A stretch of 64,000 nucleotides of DNA, taken from Methyloversatilis discipulorum. GTDB lineage: Bacteria; Pseudomonadota; Gammaproteobacteria; Burkholderiales; Rhodocyclaceae. This document shows positions 16,850-24,687 of the stretch, piece after piece. Both the position numbers and the translations under genes were made by a program. How positions within the stretch are numbered: the first letter of the stretch is position 1; the number at the start of each line of letters is the position of its first letter. Where the stretch lies: the NCBI RefSeq assembly GCF_000527135.1, contig NZ_AZUP01000001.1, positions 1,674,001 through 1,738,000 on the forward strand, read 5' to 3'. The notes beneath the pieces are model-generated. The model had not been told where the DNA came from, ran no database searches, and saw only the letters and a list, made by a program, of their open reading frames with translations.

Positions 16850-18225
16850 CAGGCCTGCGGCGGGGCAGCCTCAGCTGCCCCGCTTTCTGCTAGGTGCCGC
16901 GGTACTTCGGCGAGTACGGGGCGCTGCGCTTGCGGACCATCTGGCCCTTGCGCGTGCTGTACTTGCCGCTGCTCTTCTGTCGAGCAGAGTGGTTCTCGGC
17001 CATCGCACTTCCTTTCCAGTGGGTGGTTGAGGAAGGTCACGTCGGAATGGCCCACTTCCCATTCCGCGAACCCGTCTTTCGACACTGCCATGAGGGGCAC
17101 GCCGTCGAGGTCGGCGGCGTGCGCGTCGTCGTACAGCACGCGGGCGAAGCAGGCGTGCCGGAACCGCGTCGGGAATTCGTCGAAGCGCCAGATGAAGGCG
17201 TTCGCTTCCGCCTGGCTGTGCGCCCGCGTGTCCTCGCCGGCATTGCGAACGCTGCGCCCGAAGCCGTTCAGAAACTCTTTCCAGATGGCGCGCGGGCGCT
17301 TCAGGCCGATATCGGCCCAGGCGTTGAACTCCGCCAGATCGATGGCGAGCGGCTGGCCACCGGCAGCGAGGTCACAGTCGCGCACCAGCGCATCGACCGT
17401 CGGCGACCACGGGTAGCCGAGGCGGTCGAACCATTCGTCCCAGAAGCCCAGCTTGTTCGAGACGCCGCCGGAGAACAGGTTGAAGCCCATGGCCTCGATG
17501 CGATCGAGCGCGGCAGCGTAGTCCTTCGCGTCGGGTGCGACCTTCTTCGACGCGTAGTCGATCAGGTCTGAATGCTTGGCCCTCGCCTTCTCAGACATGG
17601 CGCTGATCTGCCAGCGCGACAGGTGCATGGCCTGGTGCCACACGTGCGTGACGCCCCAGCCGGCCAGCTGCTCGAAGCAGGCGTCGACGTCGCCCCACCA
17701 CTTGGGCACGAAGGGGTTGAGCCCGATCACCACCATGTGGCCGGCCTCGCGCAGCCGGCGGATGAACTGCATGCGCTGCGCGTGCGGCGGCGCGCCCGGC
17801 TCATGCCGCTGACGCACCATTTCGTCGTCGGTGGTGAGCGACACATAGACCATGGTCGGGGCCTGATCGATGATGCGCTGCTCCTCTTCCGGCACGCCGC
17901 CGCGGGTCTGGTAAGCGAAGCGCACGCCCAGCGGCGACAGCGCCTCGACGATGCAGCGGTGAATCGCCGCGTTGCTCTTCGCACACGGGTCGCTGTCGTT
18001 GCTCATCAGGATCGGGTGACCCATCTTCAGCAGTTCGAACTCCATGGCCGTGGAGCCGGTGTCGAACCACTTCAGCACGCGCGCGATGTCGTTCGGCTCC
18101 GACACGCGATCGGGCTTGTTCAGGTTCGCGAAGCAGTAGGCGCAGCCGTGCGTGCACCAGTTGCCGCCGAAGTGCAGCAGGGCGGGGGAGATAAGGTATT
18201 CGCCGGTGTAGATGCGAAGGCTCAT
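16849..18225 (-). CDS. Phage radical SAM protein
   Basis: Up to 458 residues from the ATG at 18225. The N terminus carries the 4Fe-4S motif CTHGCAYC (Cys24, Cys28, Cys31; CX3CX2C), which defines radical SAM enzymes. TIM-barrel strands follow (PILMSNDSDP, MVYVSLTTDD, MVVIGLNPF). The C-terminal half holds SPTVDALVRDCDL and a Trp-rich region with no family I can name. The enzyme would cleave S-adenosylmethionine to a radical; the substrate is unknown. The start overlaps a 23-residue Cys-rich frame (ATGA). The last 50 or so residues have poor codon usage and overlap a better-looking 37-residue frame, so the true C terminus is uncertain. Confidence 0.8.
   Translation of the reverse strand: MSLRIYTGEYLISPALLHFGGNWCTHGCAYCFANLNKPDRVSEPNDIARVLKWFDTGSTAMEFELLKMGHPILMSNDSDPCAKSNAAIHRCIVEALSPLGVRFAYQTRGGVPEEEQRIIDQAPTMVYVSLTTDDEMVRQRHEPGAPPHAQRMQFIRRLREAGHMVVIGLNPFVPKWWGDVDACFEQLAGWGVTHVWHQAMHLSRWQISAMSEKARAKHSDLIDYASKKVAPDAKDYAAALDRIEAMGFNLFSGGVSNKLGFWDEWFDRLGYPWSPTVDALVRDCDLAAGGQPLAIDLAEFNAWADIGLKRPRAIWKEFLNGFGRSVRNAGEDTRAHSQAEANAFIWRFDEFPTRFRHACFARVLYDDAHAADLDGVPLMAVSKDGFAEWEVGHSDVTFLNHPLERKCDGREPLCSTEEQRQVQHAQGPDGPQAQRPVLAEVPRHLAESGAAEAAPPQA
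16860..16883. other. Perfect 10-bp stem hairpin before terL
   Basis: GCGGGGCAGC pairs with GCTGCCCCGC across a four-base loop. It ends about ten bases upstream of the terL start on the minus strand and follows the stop of a nested 37-residue frame. No T-run follows on the minus strand, so it is more likely a translational or RNA-processing element than a terminator. Confidence 0.55.
16890..17003 (-). CDS. Nested 37-residue basic ORF
   Basis: Starts at an ATG at 17003 with GGAAAGGAAG just upstream and ends at a TAG, inside the tail of the radical SAM gene but in another frame. It has nearly all G or C at third codon positions, while the overlapping radical SAM frame does not. The product is strongly basic (many Lys, Arg, Ser, Tyr) and could bind nucleic acid. 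Small basic genes next to terminases are common in phages. Expression is inferred from the ribosome binding site and codon usage. Confidence 0.55.
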   Translation of the reverse strand: MAENHSARQKSSGKYSTRKGQMVRKRSAPYSPKYRGT

Positions 18226-18293
18226 GTGCAGGACTCCAGCGGCAGGCCGACGGTGACGCCGCAAAGGCGGCAGTTCTGAATACAGTTGGGCAT
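18222..18293 (-). CDS. 23-residue Cys-rich microprotein upstream of radical SAM gene
   Basis: ATG at 18293, five bases past the methylase stop codon. The stop overlaps the radical SAM start as ATGA, so translation is probably coupled. The peptide contains CIQNCRLC (CX3CX2C) and a fourth Cys near the end. Third positions are rich in G/C and AGGGTGG lies nine bases upstream. It could be a leader for coupling, a small metal-binding peptide or a substrate of the enzyme; the sequence does not decide among these. Confidence 0.5.
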   Translation of the reverse strand: MPNCIQNCRLCGVTVGLPLESCT

Positions 18294-18295
18294 GG

Positions 18296-19555
18296 TTAAG
18301 CACCACCCTCAGCAAAAAGGTCGAACTGTTTGAGTCTTTCGTCCGCGCTCTGCGTTTGCGAAATGGATGAGCGCTTCGCGTGGCTCTTCGCCAGTTCGGC
18401 CTCGATGCGCGCCTCTGCGATCGCCACGTACTCAGCCTCGCGGTCAATGCCTATAAATCGATAGCCCTCGCGCACTGCGGCTTTGCCGGTGCTGCCCGAT
18501 CCCATGAACGGGTCCAGCACCACCCCACCTGGCGGCGTCACCAACCTGCACAGATAGGCCATCAGATCGGTCGGCTTCACGGTCGGGTGATGGTTGCCAT
18601 TGCGGGCCGGCCAATCTGCTTCCTCGCACTCTCGCATCGTGGAGTTGGTGCTGACCGCAGGCGCTTCTCCGCATGGCAGTCCATCGTTTCTGTCGCGCCG
18701 GCTCGCCTTGGCGCAGTAGAAGAACCGTGCCGTGCTCCCGAATCCTTTGTCATCCGGGAAGATGCACACCACTTCCGGGCTGCCGTCGTGGATCAGGTTC
18801 GCGGGCCAGCGCCCGGAGTCGTGGTGGCTGTCGGTGCGGGCACGGCTCCATTCGCCATATACCGCCCCGTTCCTGTTGCTGGACAATCCGACTACGCTCG
18901 CGCACCGCTCGGCGTGATCTGAGCCGCTTGCCACCCTGCACGCGTCAATGTTCAGCGCCCCTGTGCCATGCGCCAGCACGTTGTCCGCTACCGTTCCGCG
19001 GAATGGCTTGCGCGCCACGGTAATCGGCTCTATCGCGGGCTTAAGCGCGGTGCCCCAGCCTTGCCACTGACGGGCGGATTGGGTGGCGGGAGCGAATTGC
19101 ATGACAGTCTTCTGTGCAACCTCAACGTCTTGCGAGCCAAGCCGATTGTTCGAGCACAAGCCAAAGTCTCTCGCCCTATACCTGGACACAACCTCGGTAC
19201 GCTCAATCCCCGCCTCCTTGTCGATCGCCTTACTCACGTCGAGCGATTTCGGAAACCCCGAGCCGTACACCCAAGCGATCATGTCGCGGATCTCGAACCC
19301 GGCATCCTCAATCCGCACCGCCATCCTGTGTTGCGTCCGTGTGCCGGCGAACGCCAGCAGATAGCCGCCCGGCTTCAGCACGCGCAGACACTCAGCCCAG
19401 ATGTCGGAGCCCGGAACGTCGTAGTCCCAGCGCTTCCCCATGAAGCTCAGACCATATGGGGGGTCGGTGACGATCGCATCCACGCTCTCATCCGGCAATG
19501 TGGCGAGTACTTCGAGGCAGTCGCCCAAGTGGCAGCGGCTGGGGCAATCGTTCAT
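18296..19555 (-). CDS. DNA methyltransferase, beta class (N6-adenine or N4-cytosine)
   Basis: A 419-residue enzyme with motif IV DPPYGL at residues 31-36 near the N terminus and motif I DPFMGSGSTG near the C terminus, the order of class beta MTases. Between them lies a long variable region for target recognition. HPTVKP is the usual segment before motif X/I. It has no restriction partner, so self-protection or DNA modification by the phage is likely. It overlaps the ParB-like gene by one base at its start. Its GC appears lower than that of neighbouring structural genes. Confidence 0.9.
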   Translation of the reverse strand: MNDCPSRCHLGDCLEVLATLPDESVDAIVTDPPYGLSFMGKRWDYDVPGSDIWAECLRVLKPGGYLLAFAGTRTQHRMAVRIEDAGFEIRDMIAWVYGSGFPKSLDVSKAIDKEAGIERTEVVSRYRARDFGLCSNNRLGSQDVEVAQKTVMQFAPATQSARQWQGWGTALKPAIEPITVARKPFRGTVADNVLAHGTGALNIDACRVASGSDHAERCASVVGLSSNRNGAVYGEWSRARTDSHHDSGRWPANLIHDGSPEVVCIFPDDKGFGSTARFFYCAKASRRDRNDGLPCGEAPAVSTNSTMRECEEADWPARNGNHHPTVKPTDLMAYLCRLVTPPGGVVLDPFMGSGSTGKAAVREGYRFIGIDREAEYVAIAEARIEAELAKSHAKRSSISQTQSADERLKQFDLFAEGGA

Positions 19556-20259
19556 CAGATGCCCCTCATCAGCACGTCGGCGTCCGACATGTCGTGTTCG
19601 TCCTTGAAGGCCTGTAGGCGGTCGTACTGGGCGCGGTTGAGGCTGATCATGACCGGGTAGACGGTGGGCTTCTTCTGCGGCGGCTTGGCGGCGGTAGCCG
19701 CGCCCGTGGTGGCTGCTCCGGCGCTGGTCGGGACCGGCGCGCTGTCGTCGTCGCGCTGGTGGGCGGCGTTCGCGTCGACGGTGCGTTCGTCTTCGTCCAG
19801 CGCGCTGAGGGCGTCGTCGAAATCGAGGCCCAGGTGATCGAAGTCGAAATCGTCCAGGTCGCTCTGCTCGCTCAATGCGTCCAGTTCGCTGCGCAGGACT
19901 TCGGCGTCCCAGTCGCCGCCTTCGGCGAGGCGGTTGTCCGCGATGACATAGGCACGGAACTGGGATTCGGTCCAGCCGGTGACGTCGAGCACGGGCACGG
20001 TGCCGGACGGGAAGGGCTCGGCGCCCTGCTCCCGGCCCGGCGCGGGGTAGAGCAGCCCGCCGCGGGCGTAGATCGATTCGACGGCCTTCAGGCTGCCGTG
20101 CCCCTTGGCGATGGTGCCGTTGCGCACGACGATCGCGCCGACGAAGCCCAGCGCTTCGAAGGTGCGGGCCAGCTGCTGGATCTGCTCCGGCGGGTGGCGT
20201 TTGGCGTTGCCGGCGTAGGGGCGCAGATCGACCACCGGGCGCAGTTCGGGCGCGTTCAT
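19555..20259 (-). CDS. ParB-like N-terminal domain protein
   Basis: A 234-residue protein. Residues 5-75 form a ParB/sulfiredoxin-type fold with LRPYAGNAKRHPPEQIQQLA, FVGAIVVRNG and the core motif GHGSLKAVESI. The usual GHGR has Ser in place of Arg here. The segment WTESQFRAYVIADNRLAEGG is shared with phage ParB-MTase proteins. An acidic linker and a C-terminal PVMISLNRAQYDRLQAFKDE domain follow. In many phages the domain is fused to or paired with a DNA methylase, as here. Confidence 0.82.
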   Translation of the reverse strand: MNAPELRPVVDLRPYAGNAKRHPPEQIQQLARTFEALGFVGAIVVRNGTIAKGHGSLKAVESIYARGGLLYPAPGREQGAEPFPSGTVPVLDVTGWTESQFRAYVIADNRLAEGGDWDAEVLRSELDALSEQSDLDDFDFDHLGLDFDDALSALDEDERTVDANAAHQRDDDSAPVPTSAGAATTGAATAAKPPQKKPTVYPVMISLNRAQYDRLQAFKDEHDMSDADVLMRGI

Positions 20260-20843
20260 TGCGGGGTTCCCTTCTTCGGTTTGAGGGTGTCAGAGGTTTC
20301 GCGCAGCACGCCTTCGACGAATTCGTCGATCAGGGCCTTGCAGGCGCTCGGCTCGCTGACCGGTGCGACGAGCGGGGCCAGCGTGGTGCCCATGCCTTCG
20401 AGTCGGCGGCGCAGTGCGGTGACCAGGTCAGCGGCAGCCGCTTCGATGTCGGCCACGGGGGCGAGCTTGCCGATGAGGCGTTCGTACTCGACCTTGGCGG
20501 TCATCGCCTTGTAGCGCTCGTTGATGGCCTTGGCCTTCTGGAAGCCGTGGTCGCTCGATGCGGCCGCGACGTTCGCCGCTCGCTCATCGTCATCACCGTG
20601 GTCCGACTGGGTGCGCGGTCCGACTTCCTGGCCCCGCGCGGCCGCATGGCGGGCCGCTACGCCGCCGCGTGAAGGGTCGCGGGTGCTGTCGATCAGCGCG
20701 AGCGATTCCGCGACCTTCACGGCCTTGGCGTCGTCGGTGAGCACCAGGCGGCCGGCCTTGCGCAGTTCGGTGATGTAGGACGGCCTGACGCCGAGATGGC
20801 GGGCGAACTCGGCGAACCCCATTTCCGGCTTCGCTTGGCTCAT
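20256..20843 (-). CDS. Terminase small subunit (Nu1-like)
   Basis: A 195-residue protein. The N terminus holds a helix-turn-helix (FAEFARHLGVRPSYITELRKAGRLVL) as in Nu1, followed by a linker, a conserved KAINERYKAMTAKVEYERLIG helix and a C-terminal helical oligomerisation and TerL-binding region. It recognises the packaging site. It is the first gene of the late operon. Its start at 20843 faces a repeat-rich intergenic region that may contain cos and the late promoter. Confidence 0.87.
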   Translation of the reverse strand: MSQAKPEMGFAEFARHLGVRPSYITELRKAGRLVLTDDAKAVKVAESLALIDSTRDPSRGGVAARHAAARGQEVGPRTQSDHGDDDERAANVAAASSDHGFQKAKAINERYKAMTAKVEYERLIGKLAPVADIEAAAADLVTALRRRLEGMGTTLAPLVAPVSEPSACKALIDEFVEGVLRETSDTLKPKKGTPQ

Positions 20844-20875
20844 CGCTCTTCACCTTTCACCACTACCCACACCTT

Positions 20876-21143
20876 TGTGCAGGGTGTGTAGGGTGATGTG
20901 TAGGGTACGAGGCGGGCGGAAACCCGCATGGATGCTGGAATGTGCAGGGTGTGCAGGGTGTGCAGGGTCGCGTGTACACGAGAAATCGATTTTTCTCGGG
21001 AATGAGGGCGGCGGCGCGGTGCGCTCTCGCGTGTACACGCGCGCGGAGTCCCTGCACACCCTGCACAATGGCGCCGGCAAGCCGTTTTCCGGCGATTCGT
21101 ACCCTGCACACTGCCCTGCACAGGCCCTGCACACCCTGCACAT
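20876..21143. repeat. Iteron-like TGTGCAGGG repeats in both orientations; candidate origin or terminase site
   Basis: The intergenic region holds four exact TGTGCAGGG copies and two TGTGTAGGG variants in its left half, and six exact CCCTGCACA copies (the reverse complement) in its right half. Between the arrays are two GTGTACAC palindromes (near 20972 and 21031) and an A/T-rich stretch (GAAATCGATTTTTC). The symmetry around about 21,000 resembles replication origins with opposed iterons, such as P4 ori/crr, and the adjacent gene is a P4-type primase/helicase. Overlap with the packaging site is possible because the small terminase gene is on the other side. No gene is supported here. Confidence 0.75.
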
Positions 21144-21149
21144 TTAAGG

Positions 21150-23573
21150 TCAGAATCCGGCACGGCTCAGTCCTTGCTTGTAGTCGTTCAGGGCGTTGCG
21201 GAAGGCATCGATGCACTCGGAGAAGAACACCTGCTGACTGCTGCCCGGCGGCTCCTCGTCGACACCGGGCGGGAAGATGAAGGTGCTCTGCTTCGTGGTT
21301 GCACCGACCATGTGCCGCTTGCGCTTGTGGCCGCACCGGTGCTTCTTCACCAGCGCATCGATGAGCTTGTTGAGCGGCGCGCCACGGCCGATGCCGTTGC
21401 GATGGCACCAGGCGACATAGAGCTGATAGACGTCCTCCGACAGCGCCGGCATGAGGCCAACGCCGCCGATCTCGCCTGCCGTCCAGTGCATCAGGAAGCG
21501 GCTGGTCGAGTCGCGTGACAGGTCGATCAGTTCAGCCTTCGCCTCGGTCATCGGCGGCAGCGTGTGGGCGGCGAAATCGCCCATGGGCAGGTTCAGCAGG
21601 TGGTCGTGCAGCGCGGCAATGCCGCCCGCTTGTATCTCGGCCTTCACGGCGGAATAGAAGTCGGGGCCCAGCTTCACCGGCGTCCAGATGACCGCGTGCC
21701 GCCGGTCGTCCTCTTCGAGCACGACGGGCATGCGTTCGTTGGAGAGGAAAACCATGTTGACGTGGTTCGCCTCCCAGTACGCCTTAACGTTCTTGGGGTT
21801 GATGCGGATCTGGTCGTTCGTGATGAACGACTTCAGCTTGTTCTTGATGTGGAACATTTCAGACCGCGCGACCACTTCGTCGGCGATCAGGAAGAGCTTG
21901 CGCGAGGCCCAGTCGTTGTACTTGTCCTCAATGGCCGACTGGTCGACCACCCAGCCGTATCGCCCGTAGATGGCCATCACGGCTTCGAAGAACATGTTCT
22001 TGCCGGTGCCCTGTGGCCCGTGGATGACCACCGTGGTTTTCATCTTCGCACCCGGGTGCTGGATCGGGTAGGCGATCCAGCGCAGCACCCATTGGTATAG
22101 CTCTTCGGCCTTCGGGTCGGCCTGGCACATGTAGTGCAGCAGATCGAGCAGGTTTTCGCACTTGCCGGCCTTAGGCACGGTCGGCCAGCCGGACCACAGG
22201 TTGCACTTGATCGCCGGGTCCTCTTCGCCCGGATCAAATCCGACCTCTTCCACTCGCACGATCTTGCGCGACGGATGCTCTTGCCATCGCCGCGAGAACT
22301 CGCGCCGCGTGCAGAGATCGCGCATGTCGGACAGCGTGACCAGGATGTGTTCGTGATGGTCGAACACCGATCCGCCATGGCCGTAGACGAGCGAGAAGCG
22401 ATCGAGCAGCGTTTCGACGCTCTCGACCGGCCGCAGATCGGCGGTCGTCGCCCCGCCCCCCCGAGTGTCCGAGTCCCGCGCGGCGGCGGGCGCGGCCCAG
22501 TTGAACCGCCTGATCGCGTCCTCGACCTGCGAACGCACCGTGGTGAGGCCGCAGGCAGCGTGCAGGTCGTTGAAGTCGGTGATCTTCGTGCCGCGCTCGC
22601 AGAACTGCTCCCAGCGCGGCATGTCATCGGGGAATTCGGGCTTGATCCACTTGCCTTCGACGGTCAGCGCGGCAGTGGCAGCGTCGCGGCAGCCTGTGTT
22701 CTCCTTTCGATGCGGCTTGCCACAGGCCGGGCACAGGTCATCCAGCCGGCCGGTCTTGACCGGCGCCTTGCAGCCCTGGCACTTACCGAAAGCGTCGTCG
22801 TCCGCACAGATCAGGATGTTGATGCCGGGGTAGCGCTTGCGCAGCACACGCGCCACCGGAAGCAGATTGCCGGCGTCGAAGGTCACTGCAACCGGCAGGC
22901 CGGTCGCTTCGTGCAGGGTGGCGGCCGTCGCGTAGCCTTCAGCGAGGAGCACGCACCAGGTCGGCACGCCGCCCAGCAGGTGGAACTTCCCGATCTTGTC
23001 CAGGCCGTAGGGCCAGTACTCCTTGTCGCGTTCCGTCCGTGCGATGCGCTTGGCGTGCTTCGCGCGGGTGAGGATGAACTGCAGCCCCCACACGCGCCCG
23101 CTCGCGTCCATCATCGGCACGGCCATCGCGCCCGAGGGCGTGAATTTCACGCCGTGCGCCTTGACGCCCTTGCGCTCCAGGTAGTCGCATTCGCCCGTGG
23201 TGGTGAGCTTGCGCCACACGCGGTCCGCCTGCTCCGCCGCCCGGTTCGCCTCCGCCCTGCGTTCCTGCTCCGCGCGCTTCTGGTCGTCCTTCAGCCGCTG
23301 GCGCAGCGCGGCCTGCTGCTCATCGGTGAGGGCGTTGCGCTCGAGCGTGACCTTCTGCGCTCCCTTGTCGTTGCCGCGCCAGATCCCGAACGACCCGACG
23401 ACGACCAAGTCGCCGCCGTCCAGCATCAGTTCGTGCAGGACGTACCAGCCCCGCTTCTCGCGCTCCCCTTCGACCTTGCAGCGGACCGGCTTCCCCGTGA
23501 CCTTCAGGTACGGGACGATCAGCCCCGCGGCGCGGAGCTGTGACAGCACGGAATCGTGATTCGACAACCCCAT
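21150..23573 (-). CDS. Replication primase/helicase (Toprim plus SF3 helicase)
   Basis: An 807-residue protein. Residues 1-110 are a substrate-binding N terminus. About 205-260 is a Toprim domain (LLAEGYATAATL; ILICADDDA). A zinc ribbon, CQGC and CPACGKPH, is inserted next to the Toprim acidic motif. From about 480 comes a superfamily-3 helicase with Walker A HGPQGTGKN (about 518-525), LFLIADEV as Walker B and an FLSNERMPVV sensor. This is the P4 alpha / D5-like layout, combining priming and unwinding. ATG at 23573 is preferred over GTG at 23594. Iterons lie directly after its stop. Confidence 0.9.
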   Translation of the reverse strand: MGLSNHDSVLSQLRAAGLIVPYLKVTGKPVRCKVEGEREKRGWYVLHELMLDGGDLVVVGSFGIWRGNDKGAQKVTLERNALTDEQQAALRQRLKDDQKRAEQERRAEANRAAEQADRVWRKLTTTGECDYLERKGVKAHGVKFTPSGAMAVPMMDASGRVWGLQFILTRAKHAKRIARTERDKEYWPYGLDKIGKFHLLGGVPTWCVLLAEGYATAATLHEATGLPVAVTFDAGNLLPVARVLRKRYPGINILICADDDAFGKCQGCKAPVKTGRLDDLCPACGKPHRKENTGCRDAATAALTVEGKWIKPEFPDDMPRWEQFCERGTKITDFNDLHAACGLTTVRSQVEDAIRRFNWAAPAAARDSDTRGGGATTADLRPVESVETLLDRFSLVYGHGGSVFDHHEHILVTLSDMRDLCTRREFSRRWQEHPSRKIVRVEEVGFDPGEEDPAIKCNLWSGWPTVPKAGKCENLLDLLHYMCQADPKAEELYQWVLRWIAYPIQHPGAKMKTTVVIHGPQGTGKNMFFEAVMAIYGRYGWVVDQSAIEDKYNDWASRKLFLIADEVVARSEMFHIKNKLKSFITNDQIRINPKNVKAYWEANHVNMVFLSNERMPVVLEEDDRRHAVIWTPVKLGPDFYSAVKAEIQAGGIAALHDHLLNLPMGDFAAHTLPPMTEAKAELIDLSRDSTSRFLMHWTAGEIGGVGLMPALSEDVYQLYVAWCHRNGIGRGAPLNKLIDALVKKHRCGHKRKRHMVGATTKQSTFIFPPGVDEEPPGSSQQVFFSECIDAFRNALNDYKQGLSRAGF

Positions 23574-23799
23574 TTCAGTAACTTTCACCCCCACTGACTA
23601 CAGGGCTTGAGGGGTTCGCATTACCCTGTTCAGGGGCTTTGGGGAAGGACCCGTCACCGGTGCCCGATGCCCCCGCGCGGGGCGTGACTGAAATCGAATG
23701 CGTCGCGCAGCGCAGCGCTGTCCTATGACTCGGGGAGGCGGGGCGGGACGGGTGGTGTACAGGGGCGCGAAGGCCCGAGGTGTGCATCATGTGAGGGCC
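23574..23799. other. Spacer upstream of primase; weak 71-residue frame only
   Basis: A minus-strand frame from 23790 to 23575 stops two bases before the primase ATG, which would allow coupling, but it has no ribosome binding site and only mixed codon usage. The region also contains CCCTGTTCAGGG, a perfect palindrome near 23624. No gene is confidently supported. Confidence 0.4.
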
Positions 23800-24687
23800 T
23801 TATCGCAGGTAGCGCAGGAAGTCGCGGCCTAGGCGCGTGGGCAGGTCCATATCGCGGGCGACCGCGAGGATGTCCACGCGCTGGCGATAGCGCGTCGAGG
23901 GCACGAACTTGAAGATGCAGCGCAGGGTGCTGCCATGGATGCCCGTGCGGGCGTAGATGCCGGGGGGCAGGTGCTGCATGCGGCCGGACTTCCATGTGCG
24001 TGCGCCGGTGAACTCGCCACGCCCGCGGCTGATGAAGTACTCGACGCCGGCAATGGTCTTGACCTTCCGCGCCTGACGGGAAGCGACATCGGAGTACTCG
24101 ACAACGCCCTTCCCCGCCCTGCGCTTGCGCGTGCGCTCGGACGCATTGGCGCGATAGCCCTGCTCCCCGAACGCCTGGAAATAGCTGATCAGCTGCACGA
24201 TCAGGCCCGGGCTCACGTTGCCGTATCCGTTGAGCCTCACCCCACCACCGGGCACTGCATGCCAGCCAGGCGGCAGCACACCGATGCGACGCAGCGCGCG
24301 CTCGAACCCGGTGAATGCGGGCTCGCCCCCGGTGAACTGGTGCCCGATGGTGTCGAACGGTTCGAGGCCCTGCTTGTTCGGGTCCTCGTTCAGATAGACG
24401 TGCGCCTCGATGCGGCCGCTGGGCGCCGGGGAAGGCAGACCCATGATGCGGTACGTATCAGCCTGCAGCGCCGCACGTGCGCCCGCCTTGTCGACCACAA
24501 AGGCGCGCAGCGTGTAGGGCGTGGGCCGGTCGAAGCTGCTGGCCATCGTGGCCTGAAGCTGCTTGCGGTAGCCAAAGGCGTTGTCGTTCAGCGCGCGCGC
24601 GGCGGCTGCCGGCACGCGATCGCGCTGCATCTGAGTGAGGAAGCGGTCCAGTTCGCCCAGGTCGAACGACACTTCGCCACGGATCAC
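23800..24687 (-). CDS. gpZ-like minor tail / tail completion protein, displaced
   Basis: A 295-residue basic protein. The N terminus LDRFLTQMQRDRVPAAAARALN and the C-terminal PPGIYARTG, IFKFVPSTRYRQRVDI and YLR end resemble prophage minor tail protein Z / HK97 gp10-type proteins. The gene lies in the replication region, about 15 kb from the head-tail joining genes where gpZ belongs. The last bases overlap the CII-like gene by ATGA. Family assignment is moderately sure; its role at this location is unexplained. Confidence 0.55.
   Translation of the reverse strand: MIRGEVSFDLGELDRFLTQMQRDRVPAAAARALNDNAFGYRKQLQATMASSFDRPTPYTLRAFVVDKAGARAALQADTYRIMGLPSPAPSGRIEAHVYLNEDPNKQGLEPFDTIGHQFTGGEPAFTGFERALRRIGVLPPGWHAVPGGGVRLNGYGNVSPGLIVQLISYFQAFGEQGYRANASERTRKRRAGKGVVEYSDVASRQARKVKTIAGVEYFISRGRGEFTGARTWKSGRMQHLPPGIYARTGIHGSTLRCIFKFVPSTRYRQRVDILAVARDMDLPTRLGRDFLRYLR

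Noticed and set aside
18296-20259. Complete restriction-modification or BREX/DISARM-like system
   Set aside because: No nuclease, helicase or PglZ-like gene accompanies the methylase and ParB-like gene; the neighbours are packaging genes.
20876-21143. CRISPR array
   Set aside because: Repeats are only 9 bp, occur in both orientations and have no constant-length spacers; no cas genes are present.
20840-21163. Minus-strand 107-residue frame (Cys/Gly repeats, then THTLHTLHI-like)
   Set aside because: It is a translation of the TGTGCAGGG/CCCTGCACA repeats; all frames stay open because of the repeat, and no ribosome binding site is present.
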